From Psychroserpens luteolus (GTDB lineage Bacteria > Bacteroidota > Bacteroidia > Flavobacteriales > Flavobacteriaceae), in assembly GCF_021032705.1 (NCBI RefSeq), contig NZ_JAHVXI010000002.1, positions 186,001-250,000 on the forward strand: DNA of 64,000 nt. Direction: 5' to 3'. Of the stretch, positions 1-8,096 are shown in pieces. Both the position numbers and the translations under genes were made by a program. How positions within the stretch are numbered: the first letter of the stretch is position 1; each line of letters starts with the position of its first letter. The notes below the pieces were generated by a model. It saw only the letters and a list, made by a program, of their open reading frames with translations, did no database searches and was not told where the DNA came from.

Positions 1-695
1 CTATGGTAGATGCTGTACATCAGGAAACTAAAAGCTATATAAAAAAGAACAAATTTGTGACTGTTTTTGGCGGAGAACATTCTATATCTATTGGAACAAT
101 TAGAGCATTTAATGAAATGTTCCCAAGTTTAACAGTATTGCATATTGATGCTCATGCAGATTTGCGACAAAGTTATGATGGTAGTACTTGTAATCATGCT
201 TGTGCAGTTTATGAAGCCAGTCAAAACACAAATTTAATTCAAGTAGGTATTCGATCTATGGACATTATGGAGAAATCCATTATGAATCTAGATAAAACCT
301 ATTTTGCACATGAAATGGTTATGGATGATTCTTGGATGGATTCAGCGATTGATCAAATGACAGACAATGTATTTATTACATTCGATTTAGATGCTTTTGA
401 TCCTTCCATTTTGCCAAGTACTGGTACTCCCGAGCCTGGAGGTTTGTTCTGGTATGAAACTTTAGATTTTTTGAAACAAGTCTTTGCAGAAAAAAATGTC
501 GTCGGTTTTGATATTGTTGAATTATGCCCTAATGAAATAGATAAATCATCAGATTTTCTTGCAGCCAAATTATACTATAAAATGTTGAGTTATAAATTTC
601 AAAACGAGGATTCTGAAGATAATTATGAAGAGACTTACGATGAGTCTAATATATTAGGTAACTATTTAAAATTTAAAGAAGAAGATGACTACTAA
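1..695 (+). CDS. speB: Agmatinase/arginase family ureohydrolase (5' truncated by window edge)
   Basis: Hydrolyses agmatine to putrescine and urea, or acts on a related guanidino substrate, in the cytoplasm. The visible 230 residues hold the binuclear Mn signatures of the family: GGEHS near residue 24, DAHADLR near residue 48, and FDLDAFDPS near residue 127. The frame is open at the left edge, and the family is about 300 residues long, so the first methionine here (position 3) is internal and roughly 80 N-terminal residues lie outside the window. Its last 11 bases overlap the start of the deoxyhypusine-synthase-like gene, which implies co-translation in a polyamine operon. The agmatinase assignment over arginase rests on this context. 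Confidence 0.88.
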   Translation, partial: MVDAVHQETKSYIKKNKFVTVFGGEHSISIGTIRAFNEMFPSLTVLHIDAHADLRQSYDGSTCNHACAVYEASQNTNLIQVGIRSMDIMEKSIMNLDKTYFAHEMVMDDSWMDSAIDQMTDNVFITFDLDAFDPSILPSTGTPEPGGLFWYETLDFLKQVFAEKNVVGFDIVELCPNEIDKSSDFLAAKLYYKMLSYKFQNEDSEDNYEETYDESNILGNYLKFKEEDDY

Positions 696-1659
696 AGGCA
701 CCATTACCAACTTTATAGAAGAATACTTTCTACATTTTAATGCTGCTACAGTTGTTGATGCTGCAAAAGCCTATGAAACTCAATTAACTAAAGGCTCTAA
801 AATGTTAGTGTCTTTGGCTGGAGCAATGAGTACAGCTGAAATAGGAAAGATTTTTGCTGAAATGATACGTCAAGATAAAGTACATATTATTTCGTGCACA
901 GGAGCAAATTTAGAAGAAGATATCATGAACTTAGTTGCACATTCTCACTATAAGCGAATTCCTGATTATCGTGATTTAACACCTAAACAAGAATGGGATT
1001 TATTAGAACAAGGACTCAATCGCGTTACAGATACTTGCATTCCAGAAGAAGAAGCATTTAGAAGATTGCAAAAACACATTTATGAAATTTGGAAGCAAGC
1101 CGATATAAGAGGAGAAAGATACTTACCACATGAGTATATGTATAAACTATTATTATCTGGAGTACTAGAAGAATACTATGAAATAGATCTAAAAGATTCT
1201 TGGATGTATGCAGCTGCAGAAAAGAACTTACCAATTGTATGCCCAGGATGGGAAGATAGTACTATGGGAAATATTTTTGCAAGCTATGTGTTAAAAGGAG
1301 AAGTAAATGCAAATATTGTGAAGTCTGGAATCGAGTATATGACCTTTCTAGCAGATTGGTATACTGATAATTCTAAAAACGGAATTGGTTTCTTTCAAAT
1401 AGGAGGTGGAATCGCAGGAGATTTCCCAATCTGTGTCGTGCCAATGCTATATCAAGATATGGAACGAACAGATACACCTTTTTGGAGTTATTTCTGCCAA
1501 ATAAGTGATTCTACTACAAGTTATGGTTCGTATTCTGGTGCTGTTCCTAATGAAAAAATAACTTGGGGAAAATTAGATATTAATACACCAAAATTTATAA
1601 TTGAGAGTGATGCTACGATTGTTGCTCCATTAATCTTTGCCTATTTGTTAGGCATGTAA
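685..1659 (+). CDS. Deoxyhypusine synthase-like protein (probable polyamine biosynthesis enzyme)
   Basis: A 324-residue member of the deoxyhypusine synthase family, which transfers an aminobutyl group from spermidine. The catalytic lysine motif is intact: SGAVPNEKITWGK with K296. A glycine-rich segment (FFQIGGGIAGDFP) lies near residue 245. Bacteria have no eIF5A substrate, and relatives next to agmatinase genes (called speY in cyanobacteria) make homospermidine or a related polyamine, so that is the likely role. The ATG overlaps the agmatinase stop by 11 bp. The family is secure; the exact product cannot be read from sequence. Confidence 0.85.
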   Translation: MTTKGTITNFIEEYFLHFNAATVVDAAKAYETQLTKGSKMLVSLAGAMSTAEIGKIFAEMIRQDKVHIISCTGANLEEDIMNLVAHSHYKRIPDYRDLTPKQEWDLLEQGLNRVTDTCIPEEEAFRRLQKHIYEIWKQADIRGERYLPHEYMYKLLLSGVLEEYYEIDLKDSWMYAAAEKNLPIVCPGWEDSTMGNIFASYVLKGEVNANIVKSGIEYMTFLADWYTDNSKNGIGFFQIGGGIAGDFPICVVPMLYQDMERTDTPFWSYFCQISDSTTSYGSYSGAVPNEKITWGKLDINTPKFIIESDATIVAPLIFAYLLGM

Positions 1660-1669
1660 TACTAAACAA

Positions 1670-1978
1670 ATGATTCGTAAAATTGTAGATTACCAAAAAC
1701 TGAATGAAGATATTTTAAATCTTCTAATAGAAAAATTCCCTGAAGGATATGCTGACAAAGATATAATAGCCTTTAGAAATGCCCAAAATGAATATATTGA
1801 AGCGGTTGAAGTAAGAACTGAAGATACTGTCTATTTAATAAAAGTTGGAAAACGATTAGTTCAAGCTATGGAAGAACATGAAGAAGAACTAGAGGTCGAT
1901 AATGACGATGAGGATGATAATGATTCTATTAATGATAATATAGATATTGATGCTTTAAATGAAGAGGATTTAGAATAA
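1670..1978 (+). CDS. Small acidic hypothetical protein
   Basis: A 102-residue protein I do not recognise. The first 75 residues look like a folded alpha/beta unit, and the last 30 are almost entirely Asp, Glu and Asn (for example EVDNDDEDDNDSIND), giving a very low pI. There is no signal peptide or membrane segment. It starts 10 bp after the deoxyhypusine-synthase-like gene on the same strand, so it probably belongs to the polyamine operon. The acidic tail might bind a polycation or a basic protein, but that is speculation. Confidence 0.7.
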   Translation: MIRKIVDYQKLNEDILNLLIEKFPEGYADKDIIAFRNAQNEYIEAVEVRTEDTVYLIKVGKRLVQAMEEHEEELEVDNDDEDDNDSINDNIDIDALNEEDLE

Positions 1979-2018
1979 TCTATGAAAATTAAAAACCATA
2001 ATTATAAACTAAGTAGTT

Positions 2019-2270
2019 ATGAAACCAATGTATGAAACAGTAATTTTTAAATCTTATGAAAACGGATTCTATACATTTACTTTTGATAATGGTGTAGATA
2101 TGGATTTTGAAGAGATACATCCTCAAATATTAATGAGGTTTGATTTAAAAAATGATAAAACTCTGCTAAACAAAGTATTTCATATAGCTTACTCTGAAGA
2201 TATTGTTGATGATGAAGATGACTTTATTATATATAGAATAGAATATTTAGAACTAATTAACGCAAATTAA
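2019..2270 (+). CDS. Small acidic hypothetical protein
   Basis: An 83-residue cytoplasmic protein of unknown function. It is predicted to be mostly beta-strand, with a FTFDNGVDMDFEEIHP segment and an acidic DDEDD stretch near residue 68. It lies 40 bp after the preceding acidic gene and ends 1 bp before the next ATG, so it is probably cotranscribed with both. ATG start; the composition matches its neighbours. No family was recognised. Confidence 0.65.
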   Translation: MKPMYETVIFKSYENGFYTFTFDNGVDMDFEEIHPQILMRFDLKNDKTLLNKVFHIAYSEDIVDDEDDFIIYRIEYLELINAN

Positions 2271-2271
2271 T

Positions 2272-2685
2272 ATGGATAATTTATTTCACCTTTCATTGCC
2301 TTGTATAAATTTGGTTGAAACTAAAATGTTTTATGTAGATACAGTAGGAGCTACTTTAGGAAGATATTCTAATAATTGGGTAGATATTAATTTATTTGGA
2401 CATCAAATAACGTTTACTCAAGCAGGTAAATTTAATTTTAATTGTCCTAATTATGTATTCGAGGGAAAAACTTTGCCTTCTTTTCATTTTGGAATTATAT
2501 TAAATGTTGAAGAATGGGGGAAAATGTATACAAAACTGAATAACCTCAATTTAGAATTAGTAACACAAACAACGTTTTTAAAAAACAATCCTGGCGAACA
2601 TTTATCATTTTTTGTTAAAGACCCAAATGGCTATATGTTGGAGTTTAAAAGTTTTAAGGAACCAAAACATGTTTTTGATCTATAA
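2272..2685 (+). CDS. VOC (glyoxalase/dioxygenase fold) family protein
   Basis: A 137-residue single-domain vicinal oxygen chelate protein. Fold signs are an opening strand with the paired helix (FHLSLPCINLVETKMFYVDT), a middle His-containing strand (PSFHFGIIL), and the closing FFVKDPNGYMLEFKSF signature, in which the final Glu is the usual metal ligand. Such proteins act as small metal-dependent lyases, isomerases or binding proteins; the substrate cannot be told. It begins 1 bp after the previous stop and is the last gene of the run that starts with agmatinase. Confidence 0.8.
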   Translation: MDNLFHLSLPCINLVETKMFYVDTVGATLGRYSNNWVDINLFGHQITFTQAGKFNFNCPNYVFEGKTLPSFHFGIILNVEEWGKMYTKLNNLNLELVTQTTFLKNNPGEHLSFFVKDPNGYMLEFKSFKEPKHVFDL

Positions 2686-2710
2686 TTAATTCGATTAGAA
2701 GATTAATTAT

Positions 2711-2870
2711 TATGTAAAATAGAATTTCTATGTTAAACTTGGTCTCATAAATGAGTCTATGACGCAAATTGTATTAAATGTACTATAATGTTCTGCGTTA
2801 TGTAACTTGAGCTTTACTCATTGGTTTTCATATTATATTAATGAATTCGTGAATCTTCGATTTGGTAAAA
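2711..2870 (+). repeat. Dispersed intergenic repeat, copy 1
   Basis: The first 41 bases (2711-2751) match 7574-7614 at 37 positions by eye. A second block, 2845-2870 (ATTCGTGAATCT, then TTCGATTTGGTAAAA), matches 7651-7683 in the same order. Both copies directly follow a coding region on the plus strand, and the second copy begins inside the stop region of its gene. This suggests a dispersed element inserted or spread at gene ends, now decayed. Confidence 0.6.
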
Positions 2871-2891
2871 AGCAGGACAGAACGTTAAGAA

Positions 2892-3050
2892 AAGGTCTAG
2901 TAGACCTTTTTAGTGAATGAGCCAGCTTGCGCTTTGACATTACTTCATTTTCTTTATTTTTTTCTTGAGAAATGTTTCTCTTCGATGTTAATGAAATCGA
3001 AGAATGAGATTCAGCGCTAGCTAGACTCATTCAAGGTTCACGAGCACCTT
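2892..3050. repeat. Decayed 159 bp foldback (large imperfect inverted repeat)
   Basis: The two halves are imperfect reverse complements. Outer ends are AAGGTCTAGTAGACCTT (left) against AAGGTGCTCGTGAACCTT (reverse complement of the right). Next come TGAATGAGCCAGCTTGCGC against TGAATGAGTCTAGCTAGCGC, and further in CATTACTTCATTTTC against CATTCTTCGATTTC. Inside lies a small hairpin, 2979-2986 with 2996-3003. The left end is itself a perfect short palindrome (2890-2910). The element resembles a MITE-like or REP-like palindromic unit; no coding capacity. Confidence 0.6.
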
Positions 3051-3225
3051 ATTTTAAAAATAAAAAATTAGGAGTAAAACACTTTTTATGCGAAGCGACG
3101 TAGGAGGGAAGCGTAATGTGTGTGGAATGGAATATAATTTTTATAAATTACATTTAAACCTCATATCTTACGTTCCTGTACTTTTCCTTTCACTATTTAA
3201 AAGTATTTCGTTGCTTTGCTTAAGA

Positions 3226-4317
3226 ATGGATATCAACAATAAAATAAATAATAATAAAACAAGGATATCTCTATATTGGAAATGTCAATTAATTGGATGG
3301 AGTATTGTTTCAGTTTATTGGGCTTATACAGTATATACAAGAGATAATTACGGGATTTTTTGTACGTTGTTAAATTATGTATTAGACATTTCTATAGGAA
3401 TATTTTTAACACATATGTACAGACTATTTGCCTTAAAAGCAAAATGGAGTAGTTTACCCATAAAAAAATTACTAATCCGTTTAGTACCTACTATAATTTT
3501 ATTAGCTGTTTTATATGTATTAATAAACAATTTAAAATGGTATGCGTACTGGACTTTTATTGCAGGCGAGGGTAAAAATTTCTTTGAAGCCATAATTTAC
3601 TGGGATCCAATTTTACTTACAGGACTTAGACTAATGTCTATTTGGATATTGGCGTATCACTTGTATCATTACTATCAAAAAGAAGTTGTTACGGCTAAAG
3701 AAAATGCTCAATTATCTTTAATAGCTAAACAAGTTCAATTAGATAATTTATTGGCTCAATTAAATCCACATTTCTTATTCAACTCCTTAAACTCAATTAA
3801 ATCATTGGTAATCGAAAATCCTAACGTTGCAAGAAGAGCAATTGATTTATTATCAGATTTATTGCGTTCATCATTATATGAAAAAGACAAAGGTTTAATA
3901 TCTATTAAAAATGAACTTGCTTTAGTTTATGATTATATTGAATTAGAAAAAATGCGTTTTGAAGAACGACTGCAACTAAATACCAATATTGACAATGACC
4001 TCATTAATTATAAGATTCCCACGTTAAGTATTCAGTTGTTAGTTGAAAATGCCATTAAACATGGAATCGACTTAAAAGTTGGAGGTGGTGTTGTTTTCTT
4101 GAAAATTAATAAACAGGATAGTAATATTTGTATTACAGTTGATAACCCAGGAGTAATTAACCAACATAAAAGTGTTGGATTAGGTTTAAAAAACTTAAAA
4201 AAACGCCTAGAAATTCAATATAAAGGTAAGGCTAGTTTTAGTTTAACAGTGAAAGAAAATGAATATGTAGTTGCAGAAATAATAATTCCAATGCATGTAG
4301 AAGATGAAAAGATATAA
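3226..4317 (+). CDS. LytS/YehU-type sensor histidine kinase
   Basis: A 363-residue membrane kinase. About four transmembrane helices fill the first 190 residues, followed by a coiled linker. The His_kinase domain carries the diagnostic LNPHFLFNSLNSIKSL (phospho-acceptor His), and an HATPase domain carries VENAIKHG and GLGLKNLKKRL. I chose the ATG at 3226 because the longer frame back to 3088 translates repeat sequence with no kinase character, while MDINNK leads straight into the first helix. The stop overlaps the response regulator by 14 bp, so the pair is co-translated. The stimulus is unknown; no extracellular sensor domain is visible. Confidence 0.9.
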   Translation: MDINNKINNNKTRISLYWKCQLIGWSIVSVYWAYTVYTRDNYGIFCTLLNYVLDISIGIFLTHMYRLFALKAKWSSLPIKKLLIRLVPTIILLAVLYVLINNLKWYAYWTFIAGEGKNFFEAIIYWDPILLTGLRLMSIWILAYHLYHYYQKEVVTAKENAQLSLIAKQVQLDNLLAQLNPHFLFNSLNSIKSLVIENPNVARRAIDLLSDLLRSSLYEKDKGLISIKNELALVYDYIELEKMRFEERLQLNTNIDNDLINYKIPTLSIQLLVENAIKHGIDLKVGGGVVFLKINKQDSNICITVDNPGVINQHKSVGLGLKNLKKRLEIQYKGKASFSLTVKENEYVVAEIIIPMHVEDEKI

Positions 4318-5026
4318 AACCATAATCATTGATGACGAACGTTTAGCGAGAGAAGAAGTAAAACGTGCATTAGAAAAACATCAAGAGTTTGAAATTATTG
4401 GTGAAGCAAGTCATGTAGATGAGGCCATACCTTTAATTGAAGAATTACAACCAGATATTTTATTTTTGGATATTCACATGCCTGGTAAATCTGGATTTGA
4501 TTTATTAGAAGAATTAACAAATGTACCAGATGTCGTTTTTACAACGGCTTATGACCAATATGCTGTAAAAGCTTTTGACATGAATGCGTTGGATTATTTA
4601 GTAAAACCGTTGAGAGATGAACGTTTTTCTAAAACCATTGAAAAGGTAAAGGTAGAATTATCTAAAAGAGTAAAATTAGAGCCTACAATTATACCAATGC
4701 ATCAAAAGATATTTATAAAAGATGGTGAAAAATGTCATTTTATTCCACTAACAGATATTCATTTTATTGAATCTTTAGAAAACTATGCACGTCTTTATTT
4801 TGGCTCGAATAAAGCGATGATAAAGCGTTCTTTAAATTTACTAGCAGAGAAATTAGATCCTAAAGTCTTTTTCCGTGTTAATCGAAGTCAAATGATTAAT
4901 ATAAATTACATTAAAGAGATTCATCCATACTTCAATAATAAATTACAAATTATATTAACTACTGGAGAAAAAGTTGAAGTATCTAGCAGACAATCGGTAA
5001 AATTTAAAAACTGGAATAGTTTATAA
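4304..5026 (+). CDS. LytTR-family response regulator
   Basis: A 240-residue cytoplasmic regulator. The receiver domain (residues 1-120) has the acidic pair in IIDDERLAREE, the phospho-acceptor Asp in LFLDIHMPGKSGFDLL, the conserved Thr in FTTAYDQYA, and the switch Lys in YLVKPL. The LytTR DNA-binding domain (about 140-238) shows FIESLENYARLYF and FFRVNRSQMININYI. Paired with the upstream kinase by a 14 bp overlap. LytTR proteins bind pairs of short direct repeats; candidate repeats lie just downstream at 5035-5078. Confidence 0.93.
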   Translation: MKRYKTIIIDDERLAREEVKRALEKHQEFEIIGEASHVDEAIPLIEELQPDILFLDIHMPGKSGFDLLEELTNVPDVVFTTAYDQYAVKAFDMNALDYLVKPLRDERFSKTIEKVKVELSKRVKLEPTIIPMHQKIFIKDGEKCHFIPLTDIHFIESLENYARLYFGSNKAMIKRSLNLLAEKLDPKVFFRVNRSQMININYIKEIHPYFNNKLQIILTTGEKVEVSSRQSVKFKNWNSL

Positions 5027-5034
5027 AAAAAATA

Positions 5035-5091
5035 ATCGTTCAATTTTCTAACGTTCATTTACATTTATTAACGCTCCTGTACTTTTTGTTT
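5035..5091 (+). promoter_or_regulatory. Direct-repeat cluster after the LytTR regulator (possible binding sites)
   Basis: Three related 9-mers occur in the 120 bp gap: ATCGTTCAA at 5035, AACGTTCAT at 5050 and AACGCTCCT at 5070. The last two start 20 bp apart, close to two helical turns, the usual spacing for LytTR sites. The third continues into a stretch (5071-5091) shared at 18 of 21 positions with 3170-3190, before the kinase gene. They could instead be fragments of a dispersed repeat. Confidence 0.3.
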
Positions 5092-5146
5092 TTTGATCCA
5101 GTTAACTGTCTTTAATTTGTATCATAAATCATTAAAAACTAATTTT

Positions 5147-5758
5147 ATGAAAATTATTACAGTTCTAAATTACATTGCCAAATTAGTATTGATTGTGGCA
5201 ATATCTTTTTTGGACTCTTGCAAAAGTAATCCAGAAACAACCGCTACTAAACAACCCGTATTAACTGATTATACAATTGGAGAGAAATGGGTATGGAAAT
5301 ATAAAGGTGTTACTGATGAAGGTGAAGTAAGATCGGATGGAACCGATACTCGGAAAATAGTTGATTTTAATGGCGCCTTGGGAATGACCATAGACAAAGA
5401 TACCGTTTTGGTGTCTGAAATTGTAAAGCCAGAAAAAAGTGATACACCAAAATATAAATGGCCTTTAGAAGTCGGTAAAAAGTGGAAATATGAAAAAGAC
5501 TGGACCAGTCAAGATGGTACTACAGGAAATCAAAGTCAGGATGTAGAAGTGCTTTCCTTTAAAAAAGAAACAGTAGGAGCAGGGGCATTTATGGCCTACA
5601 CCATTGAGTACAAAGGAACCGTTTCAAATTCAAGAGGCTATAGTGCTAAAACAGATGAAGTTTGGTTATATGCTCCAGAAATTAAGAATTTTATAAAAAT
5701 GACTCAAGTTCAAGACGGTTTTTCTTATACCGAGGAATTAATTGAATATTCAAAATAA
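5147..5758 (+). CDS. Hypothetical lipoprotein
   Basis: A 203-residue exported lipoprotein. The N-terminus is MKIITVLNYIAKLVLIVAIS followed by a lipobox-like FLDSC, cleaving before Cys near residue 24. The ATG at 5147 is preferred over the frame start at 5093, which would place 18 unrelated residues before the signal. The mature part is beta-rich with many Trp, Tyr and Lys (GEKWVWKYKG, WPLEVGKKWKYEKDW), like secreted beta-sandwich proteins. It ends 13 bp before the next ATG, so it probably forms an operon with the hydrolase. Confidence 0.75.
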   Translation: MKIITVLNYIAKLVLIVAISFLDSCKSNPETTATKQPVLTDYTIGEKWVWKYKGVTDEGEVRSDGTDTRKIVDFNGALGMTIDKDTVLVSEIVKPEKSDTPKYKWPLEVGKKWKYEKDWTSQDGTTGNQSQDVEVLSFKKETVGAGAFMAYTIEYKGTVSNSRGYSAKTDEVWLYAPEIKNFIKMTQVQDGFSYTEELIEYSK

Positions 5759-5771
5759 AGCAACCATTAAA

Positions 5772-7580
5772 ATGAAATTCATACAAATATTAAAGGTCAC
5801 ATTTTTCCTGCTGTTAGTAGCATTAGTTTCTTGTAATTCTATAAAAGAGGAACAGCAAGAACCAAGAGCAGTAAGTATAAAAGGCAAAGAGTATTTTGTG
5901 CAAGATTCTATTCTAATTTCAACTAGAGACGGTGCTAAAATATCTGCAATAATAGTTAGAAGTAAAGCAGAAAAAGAACCACAACCAGCTATATTATTTC
6001 ATACAATATATACTCGAAAAGATGATATCAATAGAGCTTATGAGGCAGCAGATAAAGGATATGTAGGAGTTGTATCTTATACAAGAGGTAAAAACTTAAG
6101 TCCAAATAAAATAATTCCTTATGTTCATGAAGGTAACGATGTGTACGATGTCATAGATTGGATTACAGAGCAGGAGTGGAGCAATGATGAAGTTGGCATG
6201 TATGGAGGTAGTTACGTAGGCTTTGTTCAGTGGGCTTCTATGAAAGAAAAAGTGCATCCAGCGTTAAAAACTATAGTACCATCTGTTGCTGCAGCTCCAG
6301 GTATTGCTGAACCAATGGAAAATGGTGTTTATTTTAACTTTCATTACCCTTGGTGGCATTATGTAACGAATAACAAAACACTTGATACAGTTTCTTATTA
6401 TAATGGAAAACGTTGGAATGATTTGTATTTCGATTGGTATAAAAAAGGAGTGGCTTATAAAAATTTGGATAGTTTAGATAGTATGCCAAATCCAGGATTC
6501 AATCAAAAATTAGAGCATCCAACATTTGATGCTTATTGGAAAAATATGACACTGTTTAAAGAGGATTTTTCTAAAATTAATATTCCCATCTTAAGTACTA
6601 CAGGTTATTATGATGGTGGGCAGTTTGGAACTATGCACTATTTAAAATCTCATTATCAATTCAATACAAATGCAGAGCATTATCTTTTGATTGGGCCTTA
6701 TTCACATTTTGGAGCGCAAGAACTTCCTGAAAAGAATATTTTGGGTTATACCATAGACCCTGTAGCACAGGTAAATATTAAAAATTTAATTTTTGATTGG
6801 TTCGACTACATTTTTAAAAATGCCAAAAAGCCTGTTTTGCTAAAGGATAAAATCAATTATCAAGTGATGGGTGCAAATACTTGGAAACATATAACATCGC
6901 TCGATAAAATTGCGACTGATACATTAAAGGTATATTTGAGTAAACATCGTTCTGGTGTGGCGTTTAAATCGACCTATAATACTGGAAATTTTGGGGTAAA
7001 CGAACACTTTAGTTTATCTAATATTTCTAATGAAACAAGTTATATAGAACAAGAGATTGATTTTTCTGATCGTAGTCAATTTTCTTGGAATTTAAGTGGA
7101 GATCGAAACATTATATCAGAAACTTTAACTGTTGGCCAAGGATTTTCATTTGTCACAGAACCCTTCGATGAAGATGTAGAACTTAGTGGTTCTGTAAGTG
7201 GAGTTTTAAATGTGTCCATCAATAAAAAAGATTTTGATTGTAACGTTTTACTATACGAACAAACGGCTGACGGATCTTTTTTTAGCTTGACACTACCATT
7301 TACTACAAGAGCAAGTATATCTAAGGATATAGAAAACAGAAACTTATTGACTCCAAATAAAAAGACGTCAATACCCATTCATAATTTTAGAATGACCAGT
7401 AAAAAAATTAAAAAGGGAAGTAGAATAGTTGTTCTATTAAATGGAATTAAACATCCTTTTTCACAATTAAACTATGGTACAGGAAAAGATGTGAGTGAAG
7501 AAAATATTAAAGATGCTGAAGAGCCTTTAAAAATTAAATGGTATACTGATAGCTATATTCATTTTCCGGTTAATATGTAA
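5772..7580 (+). CDS. CocE/NonD family (X-Pro dipeptidyl-peptidase S15-like) hydrolase lipoprotein
   Basis: A 602-residue exported hydrolase. A lipoprotein signal (FFLLLVALVSC) anchors it to an outer or periplasmic membrane face. The alpha/beta-hydrolase domain has the serine nucleophile in GMYGGSYVGFVQWA (near residue 150), a family-like Asp region (STTGYYDGGQFG) and a His near IGPYSHFG. The C-terminal third is the beta jelly-roll of this family (PepX_C). Relatives cleave peptides, acylate esters or beta-lactam side chains; the substrate is not readable. I chose the ATG at 5772, since a TTG at 5742 would only add ten polar residues before the signal. Confidence 0.88.
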   Translation: MKFIQILKVTFFLLLVALVSCNSIKEEQQEPRAVSIKGKEYFVQDSILISTRDGAKISAIIVRSKAEKEPQPAILFHTIYTRKDDINRAYEAADKGYVGVVSYTRGKNLSPNKIIPYVHEGNDVYDVIDWITEQEWSNDEVGMYGGSYVGFVQWASMKEKVHPALKTIVPSVAAAPGIAEPMENGVYFNFHYPWWHYVTNNKTLDTVSYYNGKRWNDLYFDWYKKGVAYKNLDSLDSMPNPGFNQKLEHPTFDAYWKNMTLFKEDFSKINIPILSTTGYYDGGQFGTMHYLKSHYQFNTNAEHYLLIGPYSHFGAQELPEKNILGYTIDPVAQVNIKNLIFDWFDYIFKNAKKPVLLKDKINYQVMGANTWKHITSLDKIATDTLKVYLSKHRSGVAFKSTYNTGNFGVNEHFSLSNISNETSYIEQEIDFSDRSQFSWNLSGDRNIISETLTVGQGFSFVTEPFDEDVELSGSVSGVLNVSINKKDFDCNVLLYEQTADGSFFSLTLPFTTRASISKDIENRNLLTPNKKTSIPIHNFRMTSKKIKKGSRIVVLLNGIKHPFSQLNYGTGKDVSEENIKDAEEPLKIKWYTDSYIHFPVNM

Positions 7581-7687
7581 AATAGAATTTCGATGTTTAC
7601 CTTGGCCTCATAAAATTTTATTCACAAGATTCTTATTGTTTTTCAAAGGTATTCATGAATCTCCTTCGTCAATTTGGCTAAAACAAT
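7574..7687 (+). repeat. Dispersed intergenic repeat, copy 2
   Basis: Positions 7574-7614 match 2711-2751 at 37 of 41 bases, and 7651-7683 matches 2845-2870 apart from small gaps. The repeat starts inside the last codon and stop of the hydrolase gene, so the stop codon is part of the repeat. An inverted pair (ATTGTTTT 7635-7642, AAAACAAT 7680-7687) could fold. No gene is present in 7581-7754. Confidence 0.6.
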
Positions 7688-7754
7688 AGGTTATTTCAAG
7701 AGAATTATCCCGTGGATGATTCAAATTACATATAATAGAGAAGTAGTTAGTAAA

Positions 7755-8096
7755 TTAAGAGTGCAAACCATTATGACAAGGTTTGCATACCGACTCTAGC
7801 CATTCAATAGTTTCTTTACCAATATTGTATTTAGCATAACGCGTATGATGTACTTGAGTGGCTTTGGAATCACAATGCACACATTCCCAATTATCTCGTC
7901 TCAAGACTACATAACGTTTTCGCTGCCAGGCTTCAGATTTTAAATAGACATCTCTGTAATAATCTCGTCGTGCTTTCCATTGACGCCGCCAAACGTACTT
8001 TTTATAACAATATTTTATTATTAGAATAAGAATTACTATAATGAACACTAGGATGATTTTATAATCATCACTAGTTAATTGAGATAGCTTTTCCAT
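7755..8096 (-). CDS. Membrane-anchored HNH nuclease-domain protein
   Basis: A 113-residue protein with one N-terminal transmembrane helix (residues 13-29, IILVFIIVILILIIKY), a very basic linker (WRRQWKARRDYYRD) and a C-terminal HNH domain. Domain residues visible are the zinc pair CVHC, the catalytic-type HH in QVHHTRYAK, and the second zinc site CKPCHNGLH. HNH proteins are usually metal-dependent nucleases; here the basic linker and HNH should face the cytoplasm under the positive-inside rule. It stands alone between two divergent neighbours. Its role is unknown. Confidence 0.8.
   Translation of the reverse strand: MEKLSQLTSDDYKIILVFIIVILILIIKYCYKKYVWRRQWKARRDYYRDVYLKSEAWQRKRYVVLRRDNWECVHCDSKATQVHHTRYAKYNIGKETIEWLESVCKPCHNGLHS

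Larger units (their letters stand above)
2686..3225. other. Gene-free 540 bp interval made largely of repeat remnants
   Basis: No credible gene. The open frames here (minus 2833-3030 and the upstream extension of the kinase frame from 3088) run through repeat sequence and lack conserved composition. The interval holds the dispersed repeat at 2711-2870, the foldback at 2892-3050 and a short motif at 3170-3190 that recurs at 5071-5091. The kinase promoter is not obvious. Confidence 0.6.

Noticed and set aside
2833-3030. 65-codon minus-strand open frame
   Set aside because: It lies inside the foldback and repeat sequence, is rich in Ser, Arg and Lys, and has no family signature or upstream signals.
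3088-3225. N-terminal extension of the histidine kinase
   Set aside because: The extra 46 residues translate repeat-like sequence, and the first transmembrane helix begins naturally after the ATG at 3226.
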